Shown here: positions 11,704-22,649 of the stretch, in pieces | Layout: every line of letters begins with the position of its first letter | Position numbering within the stretch: position 1 is the first letter of the stretch | Origin: Populus alba | Taxonomy: Eukaryota; Streptophyta; Magnoliopsida; Malpighiales; Salicaceae | DNA: 64,000 nt | Assembly (NCBI RefSeq): GCF_005239225.2 | Contig: NC_133300.1 | Location: 2,137,875 to 2,201,874 of the forward strand | Reading direction: 5' to 3' | Program-made: the position numbers and the translations under genes | The notes under the pieces: model-generated | Database searches by the model: none | Told to the model about the DNA's origin: nothing | Seen by the model: only the letters and a program-made list of their open reading frames with translations

Positions 11704-12354
11704 AACAAAACAAACCTTTTGGATTGCGATCTAATCTTTCAGCATGATTAAATAATAAAATCATCTTCATTAAATCCTTCTCTTTAAGATGAGCATAGTC
11801 ATTGAATTCTTCTATTTAAGGTTTTGTACACTTTGTAGACAATAATAGGTTGCACAAGCTATTTGAAATTTTCTATAATGTGGAGCATATATATCTTCAG
11901 TCTAAGCTGAACTTGCACGAACTGTTGGATTGCCTTATTTGTTCTTGACATGATCAATCTTTAGCTTTTAAAATTATCAGTTGTTCGCTAATTGTTTATT
12001 AGTTGACACAGATGCAATTTAGTTGCATTCAGTCTGTTTCTTTTCAGTAGATTTTCTTTTTCCAGTTAAATATTTTCACATATCAACTTGGTATCTATGG
12101 GATATTGCAGTATCTTAGAGAGAACCAGACCTTTGTTGGCACAGCTCGCTACTGGACAGAAACTTTTGCCAAGACCTCATCTCTTGGGGTCGAGGAAAAG
12201 GTAAAGATGTTAATAGTTTGTTTACTTTTCTCTCCAATCCTGCAATCTTCTCGTTTAAGGATTTAACTCTAGAGAACAAGCTAGTCAAAATCATGGATTG
12301 GAGGGACATTACAAGATTTCACAGTTTTATTGACGAAAATATTCTGTTGATGTA
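11704..12354 (+). pseudogene. UBC27-like ubiquitin-conjugating enzyme gene fragment (one exon with flanking intron)
   Basis: A 90-bp exon at 12111-12200 is bounded by a T-rich tract ending TTGCAG and by the donor GTAAAG. It is phase 0 at both ends and encodes 30 residues that include TFVGTARYWTETFAKTSS and end LGVEEK. I recognise this as the linker between the E2 catalytic core and the C-terminal UBA domain of plant UBC27-type enzymes, which conjugate ubiquitin (the E2 carries ubiquitin on a catalytic Cys). Neither the catalytic core nor the UBA domain is present nearby, so the fragment cannot work. 11704-12110 looks like the preceding intron (T-rich, with branch-like and pyrimidine tracts). 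The piece lies between LTR ends, a MITE and a direct repeat, so it is either a captured gene fragment or a relic of an older gene. The gene assignment is from memory of the family and should be confirmed. Confidence 0.65.
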
Positions 12355-12364
12355 TGATTACGAG

Positions 12365-12551
12365 TAGCGGCGGAACTAGGGGGAGGCGGGCAGGGGCCCG
12401 GCCCCTGCAAAATATTTTGAAGTTTTGTATTTTTAATGTTTAAATATAGTATAATATAATATATTTTTAATTTAAATAGATAAAATTTCTAATAATAAAT
12501 TATATTTTGAGTTTTGGCCCTCCCTGTTATATCATTTCAGCTATGCCCCTG
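12365..12551. mobile_element. hAT-type MITE, 187 bp, with 8-bp target duplication
   Basis: The element starts TAGCGGCGGAACTAGGG and ends CAGCTATGCCCCTG, which are imperfect terminal inverted repeats of the CAGGGGCGGAGCTAGG type. ATTACGAG flanks it at 12357-12364 and 12552-12559, the 8-bp duplication expected for hAT elements. The interior is AT-rich and has no coding capacity. Confidence 0.75.
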
Positions 12552-12559
12552 ATTACGAG

Positions 12560-12824
12560 GTCATTGGTAATTTATTTACCGATGTCTTCACCGATGGAAC
12601 GCATCTGTCGGCTTTCTTTTCATCAGTAATTTCACATTTTGTTGCTATATTGGTCGGAAACACAAAAAAACCATTTGCTGATGGTTTTACAGATGGAATT
12701 TGCTCGCAAAGAAAAAAAAAAAAGTTTCCTATTTAAAATATACCGACGGATTTTATTTTATTGGTGATAGCATTATTTACCGACAACCATATACCATCGG
12801 TAAATTTATCAGTAAGTGTTTGAA
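12560..12824. repeat. Repeats of an ACCGATGGA / CATCGGTAA type, possibly CACTA subterminal DNA
   Basis: Several copies of ACCGATGNN, ACCGACGGA and CATCGGTAAAT occur in both orientations within 260 bp. Such arrays are typical of CACTA (En/Spm) subterminal regions. No CACTA terminus was found, so the class is only suggested. Confidence 0.35.
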
Positions 12825-13121
12825 ATAAAAGAACCATGATGATGGCGGGCAGTTCTACCAGCTGTACATGTCGAATCCTTCTTGCTTGTGGCGGTTACTA
12901 AACTAACACGAAACAATACTAAAGTAAAGGCTTAGAAAGGAATAAGAAAAGGAGAGTGGGAAAAAAGAAAAAACACTAATTGAGAATGATAGATATCTAT
13001 AAATAAATTATTTTTTTTCTTCAAATTAGAATCGTTATTTCTATACACTATTGTCGCTAAAATTATAAAATCATTTTATAATCTATCATTAGTTTCTATA
13101 CATTATTGTTGCTTTTTTTTT

Positions 13122-13179
<58 letters not shown>

Positions 13180-13312
13180 CAAATTTTCACTTGAAAGAGC
13201 AAAGCTATAAAATCCTCAATCTGAAATTCTGAAAGAGGCAGCGGCTGCTAAAAGCAACAACATTTTAGCTAAATAAATAAAGTTTGATGCCTTAATCATG
13301 CTGATAAAAAAG
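12825..13312. repeat. Right copy of the ~450-490-bp direct repeat
   Basis: Same as 11088-11536 apart from point changes and an expanded (TA)n run at about 13129-13178. It runs straight into CNL leader-like DNA at 13313, so this copy is probably in its original place. Confidence 0.85.
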
Positions 13313-13394
13313 ACTACCACATTGATGTCTTTTTTTTTTCCCTTTAAAATGCTGTATGTTTGTTCTCTTTATGCAATTCATTGGATTCTGCTTT

Positions 13395-13635
13395 CCACGG
13401 CCTTCTCTCTCACACCTTCCGCGAAGATCTACCATGGCTTCTGCTTTCTTCTCCTTTTTTTTTCTCCCATCCTTTTGAGACTCTCGTCCTTCCGCAAAGA
13501 TCCACCATAGCTCTGGAGTTGAGTGGAGGTCAATTATCTGTGCTGTCATTGAGGTTTTGGTCCCCAGGCTGTCCTCACCTGAGGTTCGAGGCTTTTTCAA
13601 AAGGCACAAGCTCAATCAATGGAAAAGTTGAAGTT
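13395..13635 (+). pseudogene. CNL exon 1 start, decayed fragment
   Basis: The duplicated leader phrase is visible twice (CGAAGATCTACCATGG at about 13420 and GCAAAGATCCACCATAGC at 13494), followed by a degenerate version of the exon 1 start (LELSGGQLSV, then GFFKRHKLNQ-like codons with frame breaks). It stops at about 13620 and runs into the AT-rich dispersed repeat. Compared with the intact gene, the second start codon has become ATA. No coiled coil remains. Confidence 0.75.
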
Positions 13636-14624
13636 CATCTTTAAATTATTCTCCTTTTTTATTTTTTCACAAGTATTTAACCGTTCAATTTGTAAGAACA
13701 TCGGTCTTTTTTATAAGCCAACAATTACACTTTTTAAATTTGCTATTATTATACTATACTTGGGAAAAATACCGTACATGTACTGTGAACATAAACTCAT
13801 TACATCATGAACGATATTGTAAATATAGAGTGTTTGCATTGTGGACAACACTATAATGCCTGTGAAGAACAATGTCTTTTCTGTATTTAGTTAAAAATTA
13901 TTGTTGTGTCTGGCTTGGTAGCTAAACCCAAAAGCATTGGGTCTGGTTCGCAGCTAGACCCAAGTTTGGGTCCGGTGCCCAACAACGTTGGCCGAGTTTG
14001 TTTAATTCAAATTCTAGGCCTACAATTTACTCTGAGTAAATCGATCGACCTGCTAGGTCAACCCAGTAACCCAGCAAAAACTTGGTAGAAACCCTTTTTT
14101 TTCATATTTTTTTGTTGGTTACTAACTCTTTTCAAAGTTCACTATATAAATAATATTTTAAACTTAATTGTTTACAACATGTATAGCATATATTCACATG
14201 AATTATTTTTTTTATTTTTTTTATATAAATTAATAAAACATCAAATATTTTTTTTAAATTTTTTCTGGGTGACCTGAGGCCTCGACCAAGTTTGTTTCGT
14301 TCAATATTTGGGTCTGCAATTGGCCTGAAGTAAGGGTCAACCTGAAACTCAGGTGACTTGACAAAAACCCAGTAGAGACCTTTTTTCTTTCTTTCTCAAA
14401 TGTGTTTTTTTTTTTCCTATCTAGAGAGACCTCCTTTTTTTTCTTCATATTTTTCAGTTAGTTACTAACTTATTTCAAAGTTCACTATATAAATATTAGA
14501 ATAATATTTTATTTTTGCAACGTGAGATTTGAAGCCTTTTAATAAAAATACTCTATGTTTATAAGAACAAAAGTAATGTTTTTTCAATGTAGGATAAAAA
14601 ACCTTTTTGATTTAAATACTTCAA
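13636..14624. other. Intergenic repeats, no gene
   Basis: 13636-13750 is the AT-rich dispersed repeat tail; 13905-14000 is a short block of the GGTCTGG-type repeats. From 14020 to 14510 two degenerate copies of a GACCTGA(G)G...CAACCCAGTA phrase with a GTTAGTTACTAACT phrase alternate with T-rich runs. These parallel the edge of the next repeat. Confidence 0.5.
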
Positions 14625-15040
14625 CTTAAAAGAATAAGATAGTATCTTTTCAATGTGGGATAAAAAACCTTTTGAAATAATTTTTTAAACTTAATTGTTT
14701 ACAGCATGTATAGCGTATATTCACATGGATTATTTCTTAATTTTTTCATATAAAATATTAAAACCTCAAATATTTTTTTTTTTAATTTTTCCGAGTTGAC
14801 CCGAGTCAACCCATGTAATGCGGGACTCGGCCCCTTAGTCGGGTCAACCTCTAGGCTGGGTTTGATAACTATGGTTGCCATGAAAATATAACTTTAAATA
14901 ATGCAATTGAAATGAAATAAAGTGACGTGACCGGTTAAAAAACTAAAAACTAAAAAAATACACCAAAACTCCTCTATTTTATTTTGTTCAGGGGCCTCTT
15001 TTAAAAAATATTAATTTTTTTTGTTATGTGTTTAATTTTC
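14625..15040 (+). repeat. Dispersed repeat, inverted copy of 5705-6125
   Basis: The pair of copies are in opposite orientation 8.5 kb apart. Shared landmarks are the AGATAGTATCTTTTCAATGT phrase, the GTTGACCCGAGTCAACC palindrome and the GGTTGCCATGAAAATAT phrase. Both lie upstream of CNL sequence. Confidence 0.65.
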
Positions 15041-15569
15041 AGAGTGGTTTTTTTTTGTTCATCTTTGGTTTGGTTTTTATATTTTATATAGATAAATTAT
15101 ATTTTTGAAAATATTAAATATTTATTGTTAGATGATATTCTTAATATGTGTAGCTTTACATGTTATTTTTTTCTTTTTATTTTATTCAATCAATTTAATG
15201 TCTTTTTTTTCAAGATTTAATATCTTGATCTACATTTGTCTTTCAGTTTTTCAAGTTTTATTTTTAAGTGTTATTAATATTTTTTTATTGATTTATTAAC
15301 GAACATAATTCTTAATTTATTTGATTACATATGTGCATAAACTTTTTGATTTGTTATGTTTTTTGAACTACCAAAATGCATCGGAAAAACCTACATAGAT
15401 AATGTTTTATGAAAAATAAAAATATTCGCCGCGGGTCACATAACTAGTAATAATAATAATTATTTATGTGATAATTTTACCCATAGTTTTGAAACCCGGT
15501 CTGGCGGGTCGACCTGGGGCTGGAAGCAGGTCGGGTTGGAGAAAAAACAGGGGAAGAAAAAACCGGTGT
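15041..15569. other. T-rich intergenic DNA ending in a Helitron-like 3' terminus
   Basis: T-rich and without coding sequence until CGCCGCGGGTCACATAACTAG at about 15427-15446, which resembles the GC-rich end plus CTAG found (in reverse) at 38467. 15484-15560 holds a GAAACCCGGTCTGGCGGGTC-type phrase common to short dicot repeats. Confidence 0.4.
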
Positions 15570-16385
15570 GACCCGACTAAAACATTTTTTCTTCAAAATA
15601 AAAAACAAATGAATAAGGAGAAGGGGATTTTGACAAAAGAAATATTTTTTTTTCCTCATGAATTTAAATTATTAGAATTCTTAAGAATATTGATTTTAAT
15701 TACTTTAAGTTTAAATTGAAAAAAACATGTTATTAATAAAAAACGTGTTTAGTCAAAATAGGAAAAAAAAAATAGAAGATGAGGATTTTGGCAAAAATAT
15801 TTTTTTTTATATAAAATTTAAATCACTCAAACTCTTTCAAATATTTATTTTAATTTCCATAGAATTAAATAAAAAAAATAACTATGAAAATGGTCTCGCT
15901 GTCTTTGTTATTTCCTCTATTATAATATTTAATGCATCCATAATATTATCGTCGACTAACTTGACTCTTTTCAATACGCACTTAACATATATTTTCATAT
16001 GTACTTATCTTTTACTTTTTCTTAGAAAAATCAACTTCTTAATTTAATCTTAAAATTATTGTATTAAACAAATATATTATCTTTTTATTCTTCAATTAAC
16101 AAATTTATTAATACTATAAAACACAACAATAATACCAGTACCTTAATCGTGGAGCGCTAATACAATATAATATAATTAATATAATTTTCTTGCCTCTTGT
16201 TTTCCTTTAAAATCTACGTATTCCCTTCATGCAATCCAGTGGCTTATATTAGCTTTCTACTACTATCATTCTCTCTAACAGAATCACACTCTCACCCTTT
16301 TGCAAAAATCCACCAAGGCTCCTGCTTTCTACTTCTCTTGTTCTCTCACTTATTCCCACCCTCACCCTCTCTGCAAAAATCCACC
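15570..16385 (+). promoter_or_regulatory. Upstream and leader region of the intact CNL gene
   Basis: This region is repeated before the second large CNL copy (32480-33272), so the promoter was duplicated with the gene. A TATA-like TACAATATAATATAATTAAT lies at about 16152. The leader 16190-16385 is pyrimidine-rich. Within it the start-codon context is duplicated: TGCAAAAATCCACCAAGG at 16301 and TGCAAAAATCCACCATGG at 16372, 71 bp apart. No defined defence cis-element could be assigned with confidence. Confidence 0.55.
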
Positions 16386-19300
16386 ATGGCTCTGGCGTTG
16401 ATCGGAGGATCAATTCTCTCTCCTGTCATTCAGGTTTTGGTCGACAGGTTGGCCTCTCGTCAGGTTCTGGGCTTCTTCAAAAGCCACAAGCTCGACGATG
16501 GTCTCCTGGAAAAGCTGAAAGAAACACTGAATACTGTCAACGGACTACTCGACGATGCGGAGGAGAAGCAGATTACAAATCGTGCTGTGAAGAACTGGCT
16601 TAATGATGTTAAACATGGTGTCTATGAAGCCGAGGACATATTGGATGAGATTAATTATGAAGATCTACGATCCAAGGACATTGATCGACCTGACAGCAAT
16701 CGGGTAAGCATATAGTTCTTGCACTTATAGACCTTGCTTCCTCATAAAAATAATTTCAGGCATGGTTGTTGTCTTTGTGTGAGTTTTAATTAAAGAGTAT
16801 TCATTTTAAGCAACTAATATATATTATTGGCTTTTGGTGTCTGTGGTGAAATTATGCTTGCAAATTCTCATTTATTAATTAGTTTTCTAAACATGGCCTT
16901 TGGATTTTAAAAATCTGAATTATTTATATAAATTTTGTCAATTTTAATTAAATTATATATTTTTTATAAGAACATAAATGGATATTACTTGTTCTGAAAA
17001 AAAAAGGGATACAAAATTGAATTGTCTTTCAATATTTTAGTGATGAATTATTAGGACTTACGACGATTCAAAACCCATTATTATAAATATTAATTTTCTT
17101 AGCAATTATATATATAATAATCACCAAGAATTATGCACTGATTTTTAATTAGCATAATTATAAATTGAAAACAATTATTTTTGAAAATAAAATTATTTTT
17201 CCATTTTTAATTTTAAAAAAAAATTAATTTCATTATATATATAAAAATAATATGATATAGTAAGGGCTTTGAAAATAACTAATGGCATTTAATCAATATC
17301 TTTTTAAAAACTTGAGTTTTACTGCTTAATTACATTAAGTTAGCATCAACAATCGTAAATTCTTGAAAAAGACCTGTAGAAGGAAAATGTTTTTGTTTTG
17401 ATATTATAAAATCATAATGTTTTCCTGAATTCTATCTCATATATTTAGTCCACATTGCAGGTAAGGGATCGGGTTCCATGTCTAAATCCAGCTAATAGAA
17501 GGATGAAAGAGATGGGAGCAGAGTTACAAAAGATCCTTGAGAAGCTTGAACGTTTACTTAAACACAAGGGTGATCTGCGCCACATAGAATGTACTGGTGG
17601 ATGGAGACTATTGTCAGAGAAAACAACTCCACTGGTTAATGAATCTCAAGTATATGGAAGGGACGCTGATAAGGAAGCAATAATGGAGCACTTGTTGACA
17701 CAACACAACACGGATGGCACAAATTTATGTGCGGTCCCTATTGTGGGCATGGGCGGGATTGGTAAAACCGCTCTTGCTCAGCTTATCTACAACGACGAAA
17801 AGGTAGATGAGTGCTTCCAACTCAAGGCCTGGGTCTGGGCTTCTCAACAATTTGATGTTGCCAGGATTATTAAGGATATTCTTGATAAGATCAACGCAAG
17901 TACTTGCCGCACCAAAGAACCAGATGAATCTCTAATGGAGGCAGTAAAAGGGAAAAAACTTCTACTTGTTCTAGATGACGCGTGGAACATTGAGTACAAT
18001 GAATGGGATAAATTACTGCTACCTTTGCGGTATGTGGAGCACGGAAGTAAGATTGTCGTGACAACACGGGAAGAAGATGTAGCAAAAGTCACTCAAACTG
18101 TCATCTCCTCTCACCGCTTGAATGTAATAAGCGATGAAGATTGCTGGAAGTTGTTTGCAAGGGATGCATTTAGTGGTGTAAATTCTGGAGCAGTCTCACA
18201 CTTGGAAGCATTTGGCAGAGAAATAGTGAGAAAGTGCAAAGGTTTACCGCTGGCAGCGAAAACTCTTGGGGGCCTTTTGCACTCCGTAGGAGATGTCAAG
18301 CAATGGGAGAAGATAACCAATAACAGTTTGTGGGGTTTGTCGAATGAAAACATCCCTCCAGCTCTAACATTGAGCTATTATTATCTCCCTTCACATCTGA
18401 AACGTTGTTTTGCTTATTGTGCAATATTTCCCAAGGGTTATGTATTCAAGAAGGATGGATTAATCACTGAATGGATGGAACAAGGATTTTTAGTCCAGTC
18501 CAGACGCGTCGAGGAGATGGAAGATATAGGTGAAAAATACTTTGATGATCTTTTCTCCAGGTCACTTTTCCAGCAATCACTTCATGTTCAATCAGATTTC
18601 AGCATGCATGACATCATAAGTGATTTAGCTGAATACGTGTCAGGAGAATTTTGCTTTAAGCTTGGTATTAATGAATCGGGCTCTGGGTTGGAGGGTGAAC
18701 ATTCATGGTCGCTTCCAGAAAGGACTCGTTATTTATCAATCACTTCAGCGGCAGCATATGGCGGAGGACTTCCGATATTTCATAGCATTCATGGAGTCCA
18801 ACATTGGCGCACCTTGTTTCCACTTTATACTTTAAGGGAAGTTGATATTGAGGCACTGAATGACATCTTGCCAAATCTTAAGCGCTTGCGAATGCTATCT
18901 TTATGTCATCCAAAAGGTATTTCTTCTCAGTTGCTCAAATCCATTGGCAACTTAAAACGTTTGCATATTTCTTCTCAGTTGCTCAATTCCATTGGCAACT
19001 TAAAACATTTGCGACACTTGGACCTTTCTTGCACCGCTATTGAAAGGTTGCCCGAAAGTGTGTGCACCTTGTACTATTTGCAAAGCTTATTGTTAAAGGA
19101 GTGCCGACATCTCATGGAGTTGCCATCCAACCTTTCCAACTTGGTCGACTTACAACATCTTGATATTGAAGGGACAAATTTGAAAGAGATGCCACCAAAA
19201 ATGGGGAAACTCACGAAGCTTCGAATTTTGGAATCTTACATCGTGGGAAAAGATAGCGGGTCTAGCATGAAAGAGTTGGGGAAGCTCTCACACATAAGGA

Positions 19301-21639
19301 AAAAACTTTCTATTCGGAATCTCAGAGATGTTGCAAATGCTCAAGATGCTTTGGATGCCAATTTGAAGGGTAAGAAGAAGATTGAGGAGTTGGGGTTGAC
19401 GTGGGATGGCAGTACGGATGACACGTCACACGAGAGAGATGTACTTGAGAAATTGGAGCCTTCTGAAAATGTGAAAGAGCTAGCCATTATTGGTTACGGG
19501 GGTACAACGTTTCCAGGCTGGCTTGGAAACTCTTCTTTCTCAAATATGGTAGTACTGTTGCTTTATGGATGTAAGAACTGCATCCTTTTACCACCATTGG
19601 GGCAGCTGCCATCTCTTGAAGAGCTCCATATTGAAGGATTTGATGATGTCGTGGCAGTTGGTTCTGAGTTCTATGGAAGTAACCCTTTGATTTTGAAGCC
19701 ATTTAAATCCCTCAAAATATTAAAGTTTGCGGGGATGAAAAAATGGCAGGAATGGGAAACGGATGTAGATGGTGCTTTCCCTCATCTTGCAGATCTCCGC
19801 ATAAGACATTGCCCCAAGTTAACAAATGGCTTGCCTAGTCACCTTCCTTGTTTATTGAGTCTTTATATTCAAGAATGTCCGCAGCTTGTGGTTTCAATTC
19901 CAGAGGCTCCCATGCTCGACGTAATCAATGTACCTGAGGGCGATGAAAGCCGTATATATGGGGTATCAGATCTACATTGCCTTCATTTTAGACGAGATCC
20001 CCAGCTAAAGGGAATGGAGCAAATGAGTCATTTGGTTCCCTCTTCTTTCACTGAAATCAAAATCGAGGAATGTAGTTCATTTAAGTGCTGCCAGCTAGAC
20101 CTTTTACCCCAGGTATCCACACTTACCATTGAACATTGTCCCAATCTCGAATCCCTTTGTATAGGCGAGAGACCTCTCCCTGCTCTCTGTCATCTGACAA
20201 TCAGTCACTGTCCTAAATTGGTGTCTTTCCCCAAAGGAGGACTAGCTGCCCCAGATTTGACAAGGCTTGTGTTAGAGGGTTGCTCATATTTGAAGTCGTT
20301 GCCGGAAAACATGCATTCCCTCCTCCCTTCCCTACAGAATTTGCAATTGATCTCACTTCCAGAAGTTGATTCGTTTCCTGAAGGAGGTTTACCCTCCAAT
20401 TTAAACACACTTTGCATTGAAGATTGTATCAAACTCAAGGTATGTGGTTTGCAAGCACTCCCTTCTCTTTCATGCTTCGGATTTGCTGGGAACGATGTGG
20501 AGTCTTTTGACGAGGAGACGTTGCCCTCTACTCTTACAACCCTTGTAATCAATCGTCTGGGAAACCTGAAGTCTCTGGACTACAAGGGGCTTCATCACCT
20601 CACCTCTCTTCAGGTATTGGGTATCGAGGGTTGCCATAAGCTTGAGTCCATATCAGAGCAAGCGCTTCCCTCCTCCCTTGAATACCTTGATCTCAGAAAT
20701 CTAGAATCTCTGGACTACATGGGGCTTCATCACCTCACATCTCTTCAGAGATTGTATATCGCGGGCTGCCCTAATCTTGAGTCGATATCAGAGCTGGCGC
20801 TTCCCTCTTCCCTTAAATACCTTTATCTCAGAAATCTAGAATCTCTGGACTACAAGGGGCTTCATCACCTCACCTCTCTTGACACATTGAAGATCAAGAG
20901 TTGCCCTAAAGTTGAGTTCATATCAGAACAGGTGCTGCCCTCCTCCCTTGAATACCAGGGGCTTCATCACCTTACCTCTCTTACAAATTTGAGTATCAAG
21001 AGTTACCCTAAACTTGAGTCCATATCAGAACGGGCGCTGCCCTCCTCCCTTGAATGCCTTCATCTCTGTAAACTGGAATCTCTGGACTGCATTGGGCTTC
21101 AGCACCTCACCTCTCTTCACAAATTGAAGATCGGGAGTTGTCCTAAACTTGAATCGTTGCAGGGGCTGCCTTCCTCCCTTGAATTCCTTCAGTTATGGGA
21201 TCAGCAAGACCGGGACTACAAGGAGCTTCGGCACCTCACCTCTCTTCGCAAAATGAAGATAAGGAGGAGCCTTAAGCTTGAGTCCCTTCAAGAAGGCACC
21301 CTTCCCTCCTCCCTTGAAGACCTTGAAATCTGGGATTTGGAAGATCTGGAATATAAGGGGTTTCAGCACCTCACCTCTCTTCGTAAATTACATATCTGTA
21401 GTTCTCCTAAGCTCGAGTCCATGCCAGGAGAGAAGCTGCCCTCCTCCCTTGTATCTCTTCAAATATCAGGTCTGATAAATCTGAAATCTGTAATGGGGCG
21501 TCAGCACCTCACCTCTCTTCGCGAATTGATTATCTCGGATTGTCCTAAGCTCGAGTCTGTGCCAGGAGAAGGCCTTTCCCAATGTAACTTTAGAGGTCTT
21601 TTATCTAGGCTCCGTTTAGACTCCAGTTTAGTTTTGTAG
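16386..21639 (+). CDS. CC-NBS-LRR (CNL) disease-resistance protein, two exons, uninterrupted
   Basis: Exon 1 is 16386-16703 and exon 2 is 17461-21639; the intron has GTAAGC and TTGCAG borders, and both exons join in phase 0 to give 1498 residues. The ATG is the one in CCACCATGG; the frame is open further upstream but the same start is used in the paralogues. The protein has an Rx-type coiled coil (1-~150, with an EAEDILDEI motif), then NB-ARC: GMGGIGKTA (~202-210), kinase-2 LDDAW (~277-281), GSKIVVTTR (~301), GLPLAAK (~367), FAYCAIFPKG (~424-433) and MHD (~488-490). About 900 residues of LRR follow, with the last third made of eight near-identical modules containing HLTSL. CNLs are cytoplasmic or nuclear ATPase-switch receptors that detect pathogen effectors and trigger cell death. 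Oddities: kinase-1 has A where most have T, a 16-residue tandem duplication (18919-19014), and a last ~17 residues supplied by non-CNL DNA next to a MITE. I am confident of the class; the ligand is unknown. Confidence 0.93.
16704..17460 (+). other. Intron of the intact CNL gene
   Basis: 757 bp, AT-rich, with GTAAGC donor and CCACATTGCAG acceptor. Related introns are at 33599-34432 and, internally deleted at both ends, at 27706-28245. Conservation of the intron in the fragments shows that the copies arose by DNA-level duplication and not by retroposition. Confidence 0.9.
18919..19014 (+). repeat. 48-bp in-frame tandem duplication in the first LRRs
   Basis: ATTTCTTCTCAGTTGCTCAA starts at 18919 and again at 18967. 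The paralogue at 35889 has a single copy. It adds 16 residues (ISSQLLNSIGNLK-type) and keeps the frame. Confidence 0.9.
20560..21575 (+). repeat. Eight-module LRR repeat array inside exon 2
   Basis: Each module reads roughly L.SLDYKGLHHLTSL, then L.I..CPKLES, then LPSSLEYL. Modules vary from about 30 to 48 codons. The paralogue at 37520-38400 has seven modules; it lacks one of the first two. Such arrays expand by unequal crossing-over. Confidence 0.85.
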
Positions 21640-22573
21640 AAAATTAGATTTTTTGGAAAATAAATTCCTGAAAAATGAATTATTTTTCAATGTTTGGTAG
21701 TGTTATGAAAACTGAATTGAAAAACACTTTTTAATGTTTGGTTATGTTATGAAAATTAAACTGAAAAATAATTTATTAATAAATTAATTTTTTTTAAGTT
21801 TATATAATATATATAAAATATTTAATATAATATTTAATCACTTACAATAAAAAGAATGAAATCTAAAAAGTATAATGATGAATTTTTTTATTATATCTTA
21901 TATTCATATATAGCTTATTTTATAAAATATAACTATATATGTCATATAATATTATAGAGATATAACCTTGTGAATTTTTTCATAAATAAAACCTATTAAT
22001 ATATATTTTTTAATTTTAAAAGCTTAAAATATGTTTTTTTTCATATGAATAAAATTTTCACTATTCTATTTGTTATTACTAAAGCACTAGGAAATAAAAA
22101 AAAAAATAAAAAACAAGGAAAATGAAATACCAATAAGAAAAAGGCTAAAGGAAAATAGAAAAAAAATAAAAGAAACAAAGTAGTCATTATAATAATAAAA
22201 AAGGGATGAAAACTGAATTTGCCACACACAAAGGGGGGCAAAATAGAGTTTTTCTATTAATAAAAAATAAAAATAAAATAAAACATGTGTTTTGGCAAGT
22301 GCAGATTTATTTGGATAGGGTGTGTGGATGAGGTGCATGTGGTCCTGTGATCGGTTACAAGAGAAGGAGATACCACACGTGTTTTTTTGGTAAGTAAAGG
22401 AAAGTATTTTCCTTGGAATAAGAAAAGGAAAGTGTTTTCCTGCCACAAAGCATTTATTTTTTCATTGACCAGAATTACCTTTCCTTTGACTAGTTTTCCA
22501 GATGGTTACCAAACATGGGAAAATTAGGGAAAATGATTTCCAGGAAAATGAATTCCTGGAAACAAACAAGGCC
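21608..22573. mobile_element. MITE-like element (PIF/Harbinger type?), 966 bp, at the end of the CNL gene
   Basis: The left end reads GGCTCCGTTTAGAC and the right end, complemented, GGCCTTGTTTGTTTCC. Both are GGCY.YGTTT-type ends, flanked by CTA and TTA. The interior is AT-rich and has matching phrases near both ends (GGAAAATAAATTCCTG and CCAGGAAAATGAATTCCT). The insertion lies ~70 bp after the last recognisable LRR codon, and its first bases encode the last ~12 residues and the stop of the CNL. No transposase. Confidence 0.55.
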
Positions 22574-22649
22574 TTAATATGGTTAAAAAGAGAGAGTTGG
22601 ACGAAAAGTGTCGTCTCCGGTGCTTCGCAGGCAAGCAGTCAATTATCTA

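Noticed and set aside
12115..12309. 64-codon minus-strand frame with coiled-coil look (LNEKIAGLERKVNKL)
   Set aside because: It is antisense to the UBC27-like exon and its donor, which have better support. I cannot exclude a relic of another gene.
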